This document shows positions 1 through 11,621 of a stretch of DNA of 64,000 bases, in pieces. The position numbers and the translations under genes were made by a program. Numbering within the stretch: the stretch's first letter is position 1; each line of letters begins with the position of its first letter. The stretch is from the NCBI GenBank assembly GCA_036874045.1, contig JAZBRI010000003.1, positions 4,662,501 to 4,726,500 on the forward strand, in the 5' to 3' direction. The notes beneath the pieces were generated by a model, which worked only from the letters and a program-made list of their open reading frames with translations, was not told the origin of the DNA and ran no database searches. The stretch comes from Cymodocea nodosa. Its lineage: Eukaryota; Streptophyta; Magnoliopsida; Alismatales; Cymodoceaceae.

Positions 1-265
1 AGCTTAATTGGTGCCACGAGGCTCTACACAACTTATAGGATGGATTATGTAGAGGTTTTTCACTGGTGCACGACTCAATACCATATTGATTATTTCTATC
101 CATTGTAGTTAATCAATCCTGCTTACAACTCAATTTAAATTGCATTTTCTATGTGATCAATTGCACTGATAAGGAGAGTTCCATTGGCAAATATAATTGC
201 CCTGCAAGAATTATCCATAACATATTATTGATTTATGATGTGCCTGTCATGAATTTGTGATACAG

Positions 266-740
266 GTAGAAACTGCAGATACATTATCAAAGTTGTGTCT
301 TAACTTTTCAGATATCTATATAGGTAAGATAGCAAATATTTATTAGTATGATAAGACCATGGTCATGAATACCTGGTTGATACTCAAATTACTTGCTACA
401 TTTTTTTGAAATATAGGATGTCATCACAAAGCACGGGATGGCCCTCTGATTATAAGTTTTGTTGGAAAGGTATTTGTTAATTTGTTGTTCAATGTATATT
501 TCAGAGATTATGCAAATTCATTTACTCTTCCTTTACGATACTGTTTCTACTGTGGTACTGCATATTACGCTTTGTCAGTTTACATCATGTTTGTGAATTG
601 AGAAGCGAATTCCTTTTTCTTTACCTAAGTTAGCTAAATTCTTTAATTTTATTTAGGACCTTGCGAGAATAGAGTTGGCTGTCCAAGATCTCCGTCAGAA
701 GTTCCAGGTTGGAACATTTTCTGAAATGAATTGTGGGTGA
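266..740 (+). CDS. 3' end of an FAD-synthase-like / PAPS-reductase-like gene (C-terminal MoCF domain), partial
   Basis: Three exons in consistent phase: 266-323, 417-469 and 657-740, ending at TGA 738-740. Each is bounded by AG and GT, except the last, which runs into the stop. Together they encode about 64 residues including YIGCHHKARDGPLIISF, then a helix with DLARIELAVQDL and a KFQVGTFSEMN tail. The order (helix, IGxY/H, a strand of the type GPLIISF, GKD, helix) is what I know from the end of molybdopterin-binding (MoCF/CinA-like) domains. In plants these occur at the C-terminus of FAD-synthetase-like proteins that carry an N-terminal PAPS-reductase-like domain. The catalytic part would lie left of the window. 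The identification rests on a short stretch; the exon structure itself is well supported. Confidence 0.55.
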
Positions 741-2573
741 TCTTTCACAATTCATTGCCTGTCTGCAACCTAAAAGCTGAAGCCTAAGTTCATACTCAAT
801 TGGTAATTTCGATTCAGCTTTTTTCTAATCACCAGAATTCCTGGTTAAATCAGAGGTGCTTCCCTGTACCACGATCACTAAATGCACCGGCAAAGGCACA
901 TATTATACTAGCGTATACTGATAAATACTTAGCATGGGTACAATTGGCAGAAGGATCAATTATTGTTCTTGATCATGGTTATTCATTGTACTTGATCCCG
1001 ATTGTATCCAGAAAATACACTTGAATTTCTTTGTTCGAGGATATTAGTAGCCAATTTTTTCTCTTCACATGAATAGTTGTAGACAGAACTTAACCCTCAC
1101 GGTCCATCATTCACATTACTGATGCCTACTCATTTGCCATAAATTTCTAGATTTAAACCCGTCAACTGTATTCATTCTGGAGAATTTGGTCGTGTACCCT
1201 CCAGCACGGTTCACAATAAATTTCCCTCTGAAGGATAAAGTTGTAATCTGTTTGTGAATGAAACACTCCATTGATACCGATGTTTCTCTATGTTTAACTT
1301 ATGTTTCTAGGCGATCACGGTGGTGCCTTTTTGATAGTGGCAATGTTTGTATCTTTAGATTTCCCGAAGGTCAAATACGTTCTGTTCTTAACATAAATGT
1401 GGATGTTTCTATGCGTTGTAGTCAATGTGGATGTTTTTCACAATGTTTCAACAAGGGAGGAGTAGACATAAATTGATGCCTTACAAGTACATCTATGAAT
1501 ATAAAAAGATGAGGAACACCAACCAACGGTGTTGCCTAACCCCTGTGGCGATCATGCATCCAAACGGCTATTTCTGGGTTTAAAATTGCAACTTGTGCCT
1601 CTCATGAAATCCAATGTATACATACTCTGTCCTTTTAGGATTTAGGTTCTGTCACAGCCACGAATTGGCTAAATCTCTTCGAAACGCGTATCATTTGTTC
1701 TCCCTTCTTTTGATTTATTTCTTAAATTTCTCTCTTCAGAAATCTTTTTATTCTATTCTCAACACTTAAATTCTTATTAAATCTCATTCTTTCTTCATTT
1801 ATCTTAAATTCTACGGGATGTAACAATCGGGCTCAAATTATCTTCAAAAATCCAATGCGTTGGATCTTCCTTCTCTCGTACATCTCTTTTTTAATACACA
1901 TTTTTAGACTACATGGCTCATCATCATTGATTGTCTACCACTCATCTAACAATTTTCAAGTAAGCTTCTAGACTACAATCCTCAAACAAGTAGACCCATA
2001 ATTTTCGTAATGAAGCACCTAAGAGATATCGAAGTTGACCTTCCGTATCTTTCAAGACCTATGAATAAAGAAAATGTTGGGTTCAAAAGCAGGCAAAAGA
2101 TTGTTTGCCAGAAGATAGCTCATAAATTAGGTTCAACGCATGTACGGGACCCTTTACGTGGCTTTCTAATAATTTGGCAACTTTCATTTGCAAGTGATTA
2201 AAAGATCATAGGTCTTCTCGTTCCATCAGTAAACCGTATTCTTATGGTTGGACCTCTTCTAAAAGCAGGCAAGCCGTTCCGCATAATCAATTGGAAACTA
2301 AACAATGAAATACTTGAAAGACCACTTCTAATCAGACAGCATCATCTTGTCTTGATTCCTTTCTGTTTCACCTCGAACACATAATTGTGCAGCTGCAAGA
2401 AGACATAACAAAGAAGGCATAAGAATTGAGGAGGGTCCTCCAAAGATATCATCCATTCATTAAACTTACTACCATGCTCCGGGCCTTTCAATGGATCGTT
2501 TGGCGCCAAGCCATCCCTTCAGCAAGTGAATGCAGCATCTCCTTCCAAAAACCGCACCAGAGCATAACCTAGT
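741..2573. other. intergenic, no gene seen
   Basis: This stretch lies between the converging 3' ends of the MoCF gene and LDL1. Short open frames occur (800-1024, 1258-1476, 2010-2201), but none has a recognisable domain or splice-consistent neighbours. The first part probably contains the 3' UTR of the upstream gene. Confidence 0.6.
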
Positions 2574-5500
2574 TCACTTTGAGTTAACAAGTCCCCCATG
2601 CTTTAAAGAAGTAGACTTGGGTGTGGAAGACTTTGTTCTTCTGCTGGCTCTGTCAGCTTTGATGGAAGCAATGACAGTATCGGCCGCAGATCCTAGACCT
2701 CTTCTACCTACAAGTTTCACGTTAAGCTTTTCAGTGAGGTAATGTAATCTCATTTCGTCTCCTCCTTTCACCTCCCTCAGGTCAAGTGCTTGTTGCCGAG
2801 ATAACAATGTATAAACATGAAGCTGCTGTTGCTGATTGTAATGCGATTGTAGTTGCTGAAATAGTGGTTTACTGGAATGATCTCCTCTGGCACCTTCTGC
2901 TGCATTGCTTTTTTTTCTTGTTTCACCGAACGTGACTCTTAGGATTGCTGTGGATCTGGGATCGGCAATGGTTTTGGGGCTGAAAATTACAGCAAAGCTT
3001 CCAAATTCTATGTCCGGTTCTCTGAACAAGTCCGCAAGAAGTGCAGCACATGATTGTGTATTGCTGGATGGGCTTTTCTCAACCTTCATTTGCAAAGCTC
3101 GGGCATTTGCATGATGCGTCATATTTGCAGCTTCTCTCAAGCCACTAAGGAATGCACCATGCATGGTTGCAGGATATCGCCTTGTTGTAGCCTCCCCAGC
3201 AAAGAAGAGTCTTCCATCTCCAACACTTTCTGCTAAGATGTCGTAATCATCTCCTGATGCCCCCACAGCAACATGAGAATATGAACCTAAACTGAATGAG
3301 TCCGTACCCCATCTTGTGCAGACAGATTGGATGGGATCTGGGACTTTGATTCCTTGAGGCTCAAATATACCTGTGTATGAAGTGCTATTACTCATATGTC
3401 TAAATCAAGGACTGTACAATTCATTACATAATATGTTAATGAGGTGCCCTAAAGACACGTTAATGCAACAGTTGAAGGCTAGATACAATCAAATGCCCTA
3501 AAGTTTACGAATTATTATTACATGTCATAGAAAGTGGTAGTAGAGTCACATAAATGAGGATAAACAGGAAACACCAAAGACTTTAAAACTGTAACAAAAC
3601 ATTAGGGCTAAGAATCATATACTCTAAAGGCTTTTTTTTTAGTATATCAGAACACTGCAACAGGTTAAGCCCAAGGAAGATTAGATGAGAAGTCTTCAGA
3701 AAACATAACAATCGGACAGCGCCCAAAAGCCCAACTCCTAAGATCCAAATTGAAATGTACATTACCCACTTAAAGAGCACAATATCTTATCACACTGATT
3801 GCCTCTCAATGGTGCAAAAGACCCCACAAAAGGCAATGCAGTAGTTTAACAAAAAAATCCAAACAACTAAATGGTGAAAAACCATTTCTCTAACTCTAGA
3901 AGCTTTCATGTCTAAAATGATAAATTAATTATTTAACAAGAGAAGAGCTACTTTTTATTCTCCATTGAAGAGTGGGAAAGAAAATCATGATATAGAGAAT
4001 TAATTTACTGAAAAAATATTCAATATCAAACTATTAATTTTCTGATGATAAATTTTTCAGTCTTAAAAACAATAAGAAGGCTTCCATTGTTAAAGTAAGA
4101 GCCCACATAACGTGTTAACTTGGAATTTGGAAATGTTTGATAACTTAGTAATGATACATAGCCAGAAGTATACAATGTCAGAATATCTGTAACTAATGCA
4201 ATTTTCATTGAAACTGGATTCAAAAGAACTTCTTATTAACGTATAAACAGATGTGATTCTGCAGAGAAGCGTGACTAGGAATGCAGCTGCAGAATGACTG
4301 TCCCAGCCCATGGCCATGCATAACGATGCCTCCTTTCAATGTGCATAGGCAGAGGTAAATCAAATCATTGTTGAGACCGTAATCATTTATATCATTAAGG
4401 TAAGTAATCACCGGTGGAGGACCGAATTGACAATTGTACAAAATACATCACATTTTCCCATTCCTCTCCAACATTTACACATTTATTCGAATCAAAATCA
4501 AAGGATACTAAAGTAATAGATTGTGATGCTTGATAACTGAATCATATATTATCAAGAAAATAACTGATGCATCCACATTTGACGGATAACTTCCAATTCA
4601 AGGGAAAAGATTCATTTTATACCTGCATAAAATTGAAAAAACAATTCCAACCCATTTCAATTTCTTTTCCTATTAATCCTTCATCTTTTCTTTTCTTTTG
4701 AGATTCCAATCATTCAACAGCAATGACTATTAGTTTGTCGCATATTTGATATTTTCCTTAGTTTCTTTTACATGTGGCCTTTCATGTGCATTCTACAAGT
4801 GGTAAGAATAGGGATTCTACATAAAACATACCCCTGAGGATTTGAATAACTAGAACAACTGCATCGGTTGGAACCATAGTCTCAAATGTATGGGCAGCTT
4901 CCCCTGCAACCAAAGCAATTAAAACAGGTCCACCGGCAACAGTTGCATAGCTGTAGAATAGGAAAAATTCTCCCCGTCGTGTTGGATCATTAGACAAATG
5001 ACCAAAGGTATCAAGATCAGTGCTCCAGAATACATGAGGAAATAGCATCGCAACTTTGTTCAACAGCCCAAACCCCAACCTCTTTATCCCGTCAAGCTTC
5101 CTCTGTGGCAGCTCAGGAACAAATTGTATCGACCCACTTTTCAATACCCCCAGGGGAACAGTGCACAATGCCATGTCACCCTCGTAAGCCTGTGCTCCAG
5201 TAACAACCTGCACGCCATCCTCACCGTACCGTATCGTATGCACTGTTTTCTCGTAAGCTATTGGGACGTTCTCTGCCAAAGCCTGAAGCAGTCGTCCATT
5301 TCCACCAGGCAAAAAGCAGTGATCACCGCCCATATCGTATGGATCATCCTGATCCCAAAATGCCAGTGAAAGCTTCGAAAGCAACCCAGCATTTGCATAC
5401 TCCAAGTTCGCTAAATGCCAATTGAACAAGTTTATCTCCTCCTGGGTCACTGCATCCCCATAAACCTCCCTAAAAGTTTCCAAAGCTGCGCCTAGTGAGA

Positions 5501-6500
5501 CGTCCATGGCAACATCACCCATACACTGCCTCAAATTACTAGCCTTATCCAGTAGCCGATTAAATGCCTTCTCGACCTTCTCATCAATAGCCGGGTCCAC
5601 AGGTTTTCCATCATCCCTGTACAAAGGGCACTTATCCCTGATCCTATGAAACGACAAACCCAATTGCCTCGCGATGGCACAGAGGGGGTTCCCTAAAGTA
5701 CCGGTCAAGACACTACCGCCCAGTTCCGCAGCCCCAGACTTACCCGAGCCCTCCATCTTCTTCGTGTAAACCCTCCCCCCACACCTTTTCCTCCCCTCCA
5801 ACACAACCACCTGAAACCCAAACGCCATCAACTGCCTAGCAGCCGCAAGCCCCGCCAAGCCAGCCCCGACGATCACCACCGTCAGCTTCCGGGGTTCCGC
5901 CGGGATCCTCTCCTTGATAGCGGGTGCAACTCCGAAATTGACGTACCCGTGCGAGAGCAAGAAGTTGTAGGCGGAATTCAAGAGAGGTTCGCAATGGTTG
6001 GGCACAATCCCCGTGAAGGACTCCTTCGAGAGCCAGGCGGAGACATTCTCCCTCCATCTGCAGAGAATGTGGTTACGGATGAGAATGTAGTTGACCTGCT
6101 CGATGCCGCCTACGTTGGAGACGACGCCGGCGTCGATCTCCTCTTCGGTCAGGGAGTCGGCGGGGAACCCGGCGGAGAGGGCGGTGAGGGCTTCGGAAGT
6201 AGCCTCCTTGTTGATGACGATGATCTCCTCGGAGACGTCCGGGTGCAGGTTGGTGGTGGGGATCGGTCTGGGGGCGGCTGCGTTGGTGGTGGGGAGGGGA
6301 GTGACGGGAGGTCCGCGGCGGAAGCCGGTGCGCTTGCGCTTGCGGGGGAAAGGTATCTGAAGGGGGAAATTAGGGTTCAGCCAAGTGGTGGCGTTGGCGG
6401 AGATTGGAGCCTGGTCATGATTAGGGTTAGGGTGGGGAGAAGAGTGAACGGTAGAGGAGGAAGGCGGTGGTGGCAGCAGTGGGCTTTGGCGTTCAGACAT
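2574..6500 (-). CDS. LDL1: LSD1-like histone H3K4 demethylase, LDL1 type
   Basis: Flavin-dependent lysine demethylase acting on H3K4me1/2 in the nucleus; plant LDL1 represses floral-repressor genes. Exons are 4832-6500 and 2574-3370, joined in phase at LRG|IFEPQG across a 1.46-kb intron, giving 821 residues. The order is: proline-rich N-terminus, basic PRKRKR segment (about 52-57, likely NLS), SWIRM domain (about 102-197), FAD Rossmann motif GAGLAG (212-217), amine-oxidase domain with GGDHCFLPGGNG and AVGASGDDYDILAESVGDGRLFFAGEA split across the two parts, then a Gln-rich tail. The length is close to Arabidopsis LDL1 (844). The first in-frame ATG is at 6500; the frame is open further upstream but has only a GTG there. 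A short upstream ORF overlaps this ATG (listed separately). Confidence 0.93.
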
Positions 6501-6519
6501 GGGGCGAGTGGACTGGCAT
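6493..6519 (-). promoter_or_regulatory. candidate upstream ORF overlapping the LDL1 start codon
   Basis: An ATG at 6519-6517 opens a frame of eight codons (MPVHSPHV) whose TGA (6495-6493) lies inside the first three codons of LDL1: ATGTCTGA contains both the LDL1 ATG and the uORF stop. If the transcript starts upstream of 6519, ribosomes using this ATG would end 3 nt past the main start and would have to reinitiate backward or miss it. Whether the 5' UTR reaches here is not visible. Confidence 0.4.
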
Positions 6520-6540
6520 GGTAACTTCACCCTCCGCCCC

Positions 6541-7705
6541 CTTCCTTTAACGTAATATTGAGATTTAATTTCTGTTCAACCGCTCATTTTTTTCTATTTT
6601 TTATTATAAAAATATATAGACGATTTTAAGAGATCGACTGAATCAAGTCCTCTCTCGATTTAACCTAAAACTCTATATATTTTATTTTTAAAAGAATAAA
6701 AAAACTCGATTGAATTTATCATGTTTCGATTCAACCTATAAATTTATAATTTTTTATTTAAAAGAATGGTTGAACAGATGGCATTTCGGTTCAACCATTT
6801 ATTTTTATGACTTTTTTAATTGGTTTGATATAACACATTAGGTTCGGACAATATTTATTATTATTTTATTATATGTATATATTTATAATCTCTTGATTTA
6901 AGAGTTTGTTGTAAAATATTTTAAATATTGAAACATAAGAATTTGCATTTAAATAATTCAATTTACTAGTAAATTACTATCTATCTTTATTTATACTTTT
7001 TAAAATTTATAATCATAAATAATTGAAATAAATGATTTATAATTTCCATAACATCAAATCACAAAAAGAATAAGAAAAAATGTCTAAATTATTTATTTTA
7101 ACTTTTAAATATGTATTATAAGTAAATTAAGAATAAAATTTTAACCATTCATTTTTTTTGCATTTTTATTATATTTTTGTATTTGAATAATTCTATTTAA
7201 ATAATTTTTTAAATTTCAATTATGTATGATAATTTAATTATTAAAAATTCATGATTTATTATAACTTTAATAATATTTATATTATAATTTCAGTTAATAA
7301 TTGAAAACTTAAACTTTACAATTTTTAAAATTTTTCATCAATGACAAAAATATCTTTAATTTTTACTTTCTCAACTTTCTATTTTCTATCTTTTCTACTT
7401 TTTTGTTTTTTAACTTTTTGATAGTACACAAATAAATCTTTAATGATCAAATTTTAATTTGAATCTTCATGACGTAAAATTTTAATATTATATTTTTTCC
7501 ATGAAATATAATTGATTGATTACAAAATCATGTTATTTTATGTCATTTTTAGGTTTTTTAATTCCCATATATATTATTAATTAAGATTAAAGTGTAGTTG
7601 AAACAGATATCAGCAATGACAATTGTAACAAATATGTCTGTCAAAAGCAGCACCGGTTCCAGAGTTCCTTCCTGTAGACGAGAAAAGGAACAAGTCCAAA
7701 GCTTT
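6541..7705. repeat. AT-rich flank shared with the third UGT copy
   Basis: Very AT-rich DNA between LDL1 and UGT copy 1. It includes a unit of the form 'cgatttaacctaaaac...tatatattttatttttaaaagaa...ttgaatttatcatgtttcgattcaacctataaatttataatttttt' at about 6625-6800, also found twice at 18840-19215. The part nearest the UGT (7430-7626) is almost identical to 20235-20430. No coding sequence seen. Confidence 0.7.
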
Positions 7706-9229
7706 TCAACTCGGAGGCGTGAAGGACGATCGGCGATTGCCGTGACTCCGGGCCGTCTCCAGTAAGTCGTCCAACGCAGCAAGCGAAGACCCTCTCTTCA
7801 CCTTTCCTTCCTCCGTCACCGTCGCCACCACCGCACTCCTCATCACCTCCTTCATCTCCGCCGCCCTCCTCCTCATCTCCGTCCCCTTCTCCCCGCCCAT
7901 CACATCCCTCACCATCGTCTCCACCAACCCAACGTCCACGGCTTCCGCCAAGCCTCTCGCTACCTCCACGCACACCCCAATCTCCTCCTCGAGCATCTTG
8001 ACGTTGTAGAACTGCTCCGCCGCCAAGGGCCAGCCAAGCATGGGCACGCCTTCGCTCAGACTCTCCAGCACCGAGTTCCATCCGCAATGCGTCAGAAAGG
8101 CGCCCACCGCCTTGTGGCCGAGGATCTCTGGCTGTGGTGCCCAGTTCCTCACCACCAGTCCCCTACCTTGTTCCCTCATCCTCTCCTCGAATCCCTCCGG
8201 CAACCATTCGCTTCTGAACTCGCCTTTCAGATCGAATCCCAATGGTGGTCGGACCACCCAGAGGAAAGAATGATTGCTTCTCTCCAGCCCCGTCGCCAGA
8301 CTCAGCATATGCGATGGCGAGATTGTGTTCTGCGAACCGAACGACACGTACAGCACCGACATCGTCGGGTGGTCGTCCAGCCACTGCATGCAGTCCTTAA
8401 TGCTGATTCCCGTTTCCTTCCCTAGCCGTGGTCTGCCACCACCGCCCCCAAGCACCAAAGGTCCCACCGGCCACACCCTGCGCCCGCTGATACGCCTAAG
8501 GACCTCCAATCCGCTCTTCTCCATCTCCTCCACCGTGTTGCAAAGCATCCCATTCGAGTTAAGGACGGACAGCGTGATTTGCTCCTTGAGAAACACCAAC
8601 CAGGGCTCCTTCCCATTGGCGCCTTTCATTTGCTCCGACATCTGGCTCCGCCGGAACCTGTACGTCTCCGGGAAACCTGGCAACTCGAAGTCCTCGTCTT
8701 CCTTCTTGTTGAGATGGGGCAGGTGGAGCCAGAGCGAGTGGTAGGCGGCGAATCCGAAGGCGCCACAGGTGGGGAAGGTGGCGTGGAAGACACCGTACTC
8801 CCTGGCGACGTCGACGGCCCACCCGAAGAAGAAGTCGGCGATGATGCAGAACGGGGGGCAACCATCATGGGCGACGATGTCGGAGATGAGGCCATCGAAG
8901 TGAGGGCGGAGGGAGCGTGATGCCTGGAAGAAATACACGATGAGATGGTAGGGGAGGGAATCAGTGTTCTCGGCGCCGGGAGGGAGGCCGTGGTCGGGGC
9001 CGTGGAAGGGTAGGACCTTGAAGTTGAAGGCGGTGGTGGGGGGGAGGGATGACCGTAGGATGTCGACGTTCATTGGCGTGTTGACGATGGTGATGGTGAA
9101 TTCACCGGGCCGTGTCTCCTCGATGAGCTTCGCCAGGGAAAGGAAGGCTGAGAAGTGGCCTTGCGCCATGAATGGCAGCAGCACTATGTGCTTCTTCCGC
9201 CGCCGCTCTTCAAATCCCAATCCCATCAT
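7706..9229 (-). CDS. UDP-glycosyltransferase, UGT92-like (array copy 1, intact)
   Basis: Cytosolic family-1 glycosyltransferase that moves a sugar from a UDP-sugar to a small lipophilic acceptor; the acceptor is not predictable. It is a single exon of 507 residues from the first in-frame ATG. The N-terminal acceptor domain has the catalytic-type His in FMAQGH (residue 25) and Asp in IIADFFFGW (about 132). The 44-residue PSPG box (363-406) runs from WAPQPEILGH to the final Gln of AAEQ and contains THCGWNS. Ending in Q is usually associated with UDP-glucose or UDP-galactose use. The open frame continues upstream only to a GTG. An indel relative to copy 3 just upstream of the start supports the chosen Met. 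The UGT92 assignment is from general resemblance. Confidence 0.9.
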   Translation of the reverse strand: MMGLGFEERRRKKHIVLLPFMAQGHFSAFLSLAKLIEETRPGEFTITIVNTPMNVDILRSSLPPTTAFNFKVLPFHGPDHGLPPGAENTDSLPYHLIVYFFQASRSLRPHFDGLISDIVAHDGCPPFCIIADFFFGWAVDVAREYGVFHATFPTCGAFGFAAYHSLWLHLPHLNKKEDEDFELPGFPETYRFRRSQMSEQMKGANGKEPWLVFLKEQITLSVLNSNGMLCNTVEEMEKSGLEVLRRISGRRVWPVGPLVLGGGGGRPRLGKETGISIKDCMQWLDDHPTMSVLYVSFGSQNTISPSHMLSLATGLERSNHSFLWVVRPPLGFDLKGEFRSEWLPEGFEERMREQGRGLVVRNWAPQPEILGHKAVGAFLTHCGWNSVLESLSEGVPMLGWPLAAEQFYNVKMLEEEIGVCVEVARGLAEAVDVGLVETMVRDVMGGEKGTEMRRRAAEMKEVMRSAVVATVTEEGKVKRGSSLAALDDLLETARSHGNRRSSFTPPS

Positions 9230-9749
9230 GCCCGATGCCTTCGTGGCGGTGCGCGTCTCGTGACTCTTTAAGGGATGAACGATGCTTGGGTTGGGACCGT
9301 TGGGTTGGAGGCATATGACGTAATCGTGTGCGTCACGTGTCACGTTGCTTCACTATTTCGCTTTTTATTTAATTTGAGGTTGCCGTTTGGTATCATCATT
9401 TTTAACTTTTTATTTAGGAATTGTTTGTGTATCTTGAAAATGACATAAAATTATAGAAAATATTTTAAAAAAATAATAAAAAGTAACGAAAAATTTATAT
9501 AAAATTAGAGTATTTGTGTACGTAATAGAAAATGACAGAATTTAAAAAATATGTGTTTGTGCATGTAATAGAAAATGACAGAAAATTATAGAATGTAAAT
9601 TATATATGCTTGTTCACAGATTAGAAAATATTGAAGATTAACTTAATTTAATATTTATTATTTATGTTTTAAAGATAGAGAATAAAAAAATTTGTCATAA
9701 ATAATACAAATATTTAGATATTAATTTCAATTTGTATTTTAACTTCAAG

Positions 9750-10980
9750 TGCATAGTATCTATTGTATTAGTGTGCAAGTACAGGTCGATCTTATAGGGA
9801 ATTACATAAGAATTTAGAACTGTCTGTTTGTTAACAATCAAATTTATATATTCAATAAGCTCTCCGTTGAGTTACAGTTAACTCAACGGACTAACCTCGT
9901 GGACTTAAGTTAACTCCACGAGCCTGCCTTTTTTTTTTAATACTACTATTTATAGAGGAATTCGGCCAACTATTGGGCAATTCCACAGATTGTAAATAAC
10001 ATCAATTAAGCTCTTTAATGTTAGTAAACACTGGATTTATCATTAAGCAATACTAACATTCAGATAATTCAAACATTAACCATTAAAATCTTTAAGTCTT
10101 TTGAACGAACCAATTTTAGTAAACTATAAAACTAAAACTAACATAAATCAATCACAACACTAATAAGGATAACATTAATCACGATACAACACAAACAATA
10201 CAACACTCAAATATAAAATACAAACACAGATAAATTGTTTTTGGTATTTTTGTTTTAATATGAACATGGAAATGGGCGAAAGGTGAAATGTAAAGTAATC
10301 TCAATTGATGGTAAATACTTCTGTCACTAATTGCAACGTAATTACACCACTGAAAATTAAACCACTTACTATTCTGTCTCCTCTCCCTATAGAATCGTGA
10401 GTCTAGAATTGCAAGATGATCTCCTCTTCAGCATATAGGCATCAACCCGAAGCCAAGGCTAGAAGCTTTACGATCTCCTAAAATATGAGTTGGCGCTTGG
10501 TGAAAATGGCTTCCCTTCTCATGATGCGATCACTCCTCACAGTGGTTGTCAAACACTGTGTTTGGCTTGAAATCGACCCGACATTAAGAAAGTATCCTCA
10601 CAAACCTTTGATGGTTGGTGATTATGGTGGTGGTAACGATGGTTGGTGTGGTACTTTGGAGAATTGTCGATACTATCTATAAAAAGTTCGGTGCTCCTCC
10701 TCTATACACATTAGCCGTCCATCAATCACACCTTACTTCTTTTTCTTCTTTTCTTTTATATTTCTTCAGTGGTAACTGCTTCTGCTTGAATGGTCAGTTG
10801 GATTTCCTTCATTCATATCAACGATGATGATTTCTTCTCCCTTCGACGAGTGAATTCCTGCGTGATACGTGCGATTATGGTTTTTTTCTTCCAATTGTTT
10901 ATTCCTGCAACCGCTACAGTGACATATTAGAAAATAAATAGTCCATGGAGTTACAGATAACTCAATGAACTTTCATCGTT
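9750..10980. repeat. possible fossil LTR-type element remnant
   Basis: The phrase 'gtgcaagtacaggtcgatc' followed by 'atagggaa' (about 9773-9803) resembles a motif I associate with Ty3/gypsy TAT/Ogre-like elements. Short palindromes built on 'gagttacagttaactc' follow at 9863-9930 and recur at 10944-10962. No protein-coding remnant was identified and no paired end repeats were established, so family and limits are tentative. It looks old and broken. Confidence 0.22.
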
Positions 10981-10982
10981 GA

Positions 10983-11130
10983 TTTAACTATAAAACACGT
11001 GCATAAATTTAACTATCCGATGCTCAGGTGTATTTCAGATACTTACAACTTAACTATCTGATGCACAAATGCATTTTAGATACTTATAAACTTAACTATC
11101 TGATGCTCAGATGCATTTCGGATAGTTACA
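10983..11130. repeat. short tandem repeat, about 53-bp unit
   Basis: Three degenerate units share 'ttaactatctgatgctcag' and 'tgcatttcagatacttat'. A related core, TAACTATCYGA, also appears in the 150-bp tandem repeat at 61.6-62.3 kb. Confidence 0.6.
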
Positions 11131-11621
11131 GATAACTCACCGATATATAACTTAAGTAAATCTACCAGATCTCAACACATGTCAATAGCAATTTAATAAT
11201 AAAAAATTAAAAATTGTTTTGACCCAATTCAACCCGTAACCCGAATGAGCTACTAGTCCGACCCGGTCCATTAACATATCTACTGACTGACTTGATTTAA
11301 TAGTTTATGTATATAAATATATATTTTTTGTGTTAACTTTCATAGTTTAATTAATGACCATGTTTGTCTTTTACTTGACATACCGAATTGGAAACAAAAC
11401 ACATCTGATGTGGTGAGATTTTTGTTTTCTAATATTTAAACCAATTCTTTATCAGTTACAACCGTAGGCATCCAGGAATCGCTTCTGAATGCTGATTTTT
11501 GAATAATCCCGTCGGCAGAGACAAAAACATTACTACAGCCATAAATACTGGAATAATAATTACTAGAGTTTGACACACACACAGAGAGATCATGAAGCTT
11601 TGTCCTCTGGTTCTGTGCCAA

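Larger units (their letters stand above)
9230..11621. other. intergenic; AT-rich with repeat remnants
   Basis: This holds the UGT copy 1 promoter side and the fucosidase 3' side. 9400-9610 repeats 'gaaaatgacagaa'-like phrases. 9740-11170 holds LTR-like and tandem sequence listed separately. The open frame 11436-11621 (-) lies directly beyond the fucosidase stop and is taken as its 3' UTR. No other gene was recognised. Confidence 0.6.

Noticed and set aside
5949-6524. 191-codon plus-strand frame opposite the LDL1 first exon
   Set aside because: Gly/Asp-rich translation of the complement of the GC-rich LDL1 N-terminus; no domain.
6501-6530. LDL1 start at 6530
   Set aside because: That codon is GTG; the first in-frame ATG is at 6500.
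8040-9263. Several plus-strand open frames of 77-156 codons opposite UGT copy 1 (and equivalents opposite copies 2 and 3)
   Set aside because: They are antisense shadows of GC-rich UGT coding sequence, recur at the same relative place in each copy and match no family.
9229-9343. N-terminal extension of UGT copy 1 up to 9343
   Set aside because: The extension begins at GTG, has no ATG, and differs by an indel from copy 3, so it is 5' flank.
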